Shown piece by piece: positions 5,081 to 5,344 of a DNA stretch of 5,344 nt. Made by a program: the position numbers and the translations under genes. Source of the stretch: Nitrospina sp. (lineage in GTDB: Bacteria; Nitrospinota; Nitrospinia; Nitrospinales; VA-1); NCBI GenBank assembly GCA_003545625.1, contig DODH01000255.1, positions 1 through 5,344 of the forward strand, read 5' to 3'. The stretch's first letter is position 1; every line of letters starts with the position of its first letter. The notes under the pieces are model-generated. The model was not told the origin of the DNA and did not search any database. It worked only from the letters and a program-made list of their open reading frames with translations.

Positions 5081-5257
5081 ATTTTTAAATTGGAGAGTGT
5101 TTCTGGGAGAACAGCTAAAACAGGGGCGGAAAAAGGGTATCAAAATCTTGTCATGCTTTTCCCCCCTTTGTTAGGCTGTCAAAAAACATTACATCTCAGT
5201 CAACATAACTTTACCCTCAGGAAGCCTAGCTTTAGGGGCAAATTGGGTTTCGGAATT

Positions 5258-5287
5258 TTGACACCTGCGATGCCCTTAATATATAAG
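5258..5287 (+). promoter_or_regulatory. Strong sigma70-type promoter directed out of the window
   Basis: A perfect TTGACA (5258-5263) is followed by TATATA after 16 bases (5280-5285), or TATAAG after 18 (5282-5287). It is the best -35/-10 pair in the window. Transcription would start near 5293 and run rightward past the edge. The only ATG downstream (5330) is followed at once by a TAA stop two codons later, so the transcribed gene lies outside. What it drives cannot be told from here; a protein gene with a leader or a stable RNA are both possible. Confidence 0.55.
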
Positions 5288-5344
5288 GACGAGCTAAAAC
5301 CAAGCCTTTTATCACCCTGGTTCAGCCTATGAATTAAGGATATA

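Larger units (their letters stand above)
4894..5093. repeat. 200-bp AT-rich imperfect inverted repeat
   Basis: The left arm (4894-4931) reads CCAATT, 7 bases, AATTGTGGAAAACTT, 5 bases, ACTTC. The right arm (5058-5093), read on the minus strand, is CCAATT, 4 bases, AATTGTGGAAAAACTT, 5 bases, ACTTC. All three blocks thus recur in the same order with nearly the same spacing, differing by one extra A in the core. The roughly 126 bp between the arms is AT-rich and non-coding. It could be a MITE-like remnant, a cruciform-forming element or part of a replication or regulatory site. Confidence 0.6.
4815..5344. other. Gene-free 530-bp region after the pseudouridine synthase
   Basis: No reading frame here has a convincing start, ribosome binding site or recognisable protein. 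The first 280 bases or so are AT-rich. They hold a large imperfect inverted repeat (4894-5093) with DnaA-box-like nonamers. Around 5124-5167 a G/A-rich stretch (GGGGCGGAAAAAG) and a T/C-rich one (CTTTTCCCCCC) are nearly complementary. A strong promoter-like sequence lies at 5258-5287. No clear intrinsic terminator for the pseudouridine synthase gene is seen; GCGAA (4829-4833) with TTCGC is only a weak stem. Confidence 0.6.

Noticed and set aside
5090..5332. 80-residue frame starting with TTG
   Set aside because: There is no recognisable protein, composition looks random, and the frame overlaps the end of the inverted repeat and the strong promoter. A GGAG-like sequence nearby is not placed to serve this start.
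1..5344. CRISPR array, phage or defence genes, transposase
   Set aside because: No regularly spaced repeats and no matching protein motifs were seen. All clear genes are housekeeping apart from the small exported protein.

Overview
The window reads as ordinary Gram-negative-type bacterial chromosome of medium GC, with housekeeping genes separated by unusually repeat- and hairpin-rich intergenic DNA. Gene content (ffh, queC, a pteridine-reductase-like SDR, moaB, an RluD-type pseudouridine synthase, and a small exported His/Met/Glu-rich protein) does not fix the taxon. The protein flavour would fit a Nitrospinota- or deltaproteobacteria-like lineage, but this is only an impression.

Layout: 1-850 (minus) is the N-terminal NG part of Ffh, the SRP GTPase, cut by the window edge. 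It diverges from queC (999-1688, plus) across a 148-bp gap holding overlapping back-to-back promoter-like sequences. From 1689 to 2415 the only gene is a small exported protein (1860-2207, minus), embedded in repeats: a nested inverted repeat (1698-1756), two copies of a CCACGCCNAGTGG hairpin repeat directly flanking the gene, a short MITE-like unit (2260-2364) and a diverged 21-bp direct repeat. An SDR with the PTR1/FolM catalytic signature (2416-3111, minus) diverges from moaB (3258-3770, plus). moaB is followed by a hairpin-dense 126-bp gap that ends in a third hairpin repeat covering the start of the RluD-family gene (3897-4814, plus).

The last 530 bases (4815-5344) hold no convincing gene. 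They contain an AT-rich, roughly 200-bp imperfect inverted repeat whose arms carry DnaA-box-like nonamers (TTTTCCACA), and near the edge a strong sigma70-type promoter (TTGACA, then TATATA/TATAAG) firing out of the window.

The genes do not form one pathway: they cover protein targeting, tRNA queuosine, pterin reduction, molybdenum cofactor and rRNA modification. No novel multi-gene system is visible. The most interesting material is the dispersed repeat family at gene edges, the unrecognised exported metal-ligand-rich peptide it surrounds, and the 3'-terminal inverted repeat/promoter region.
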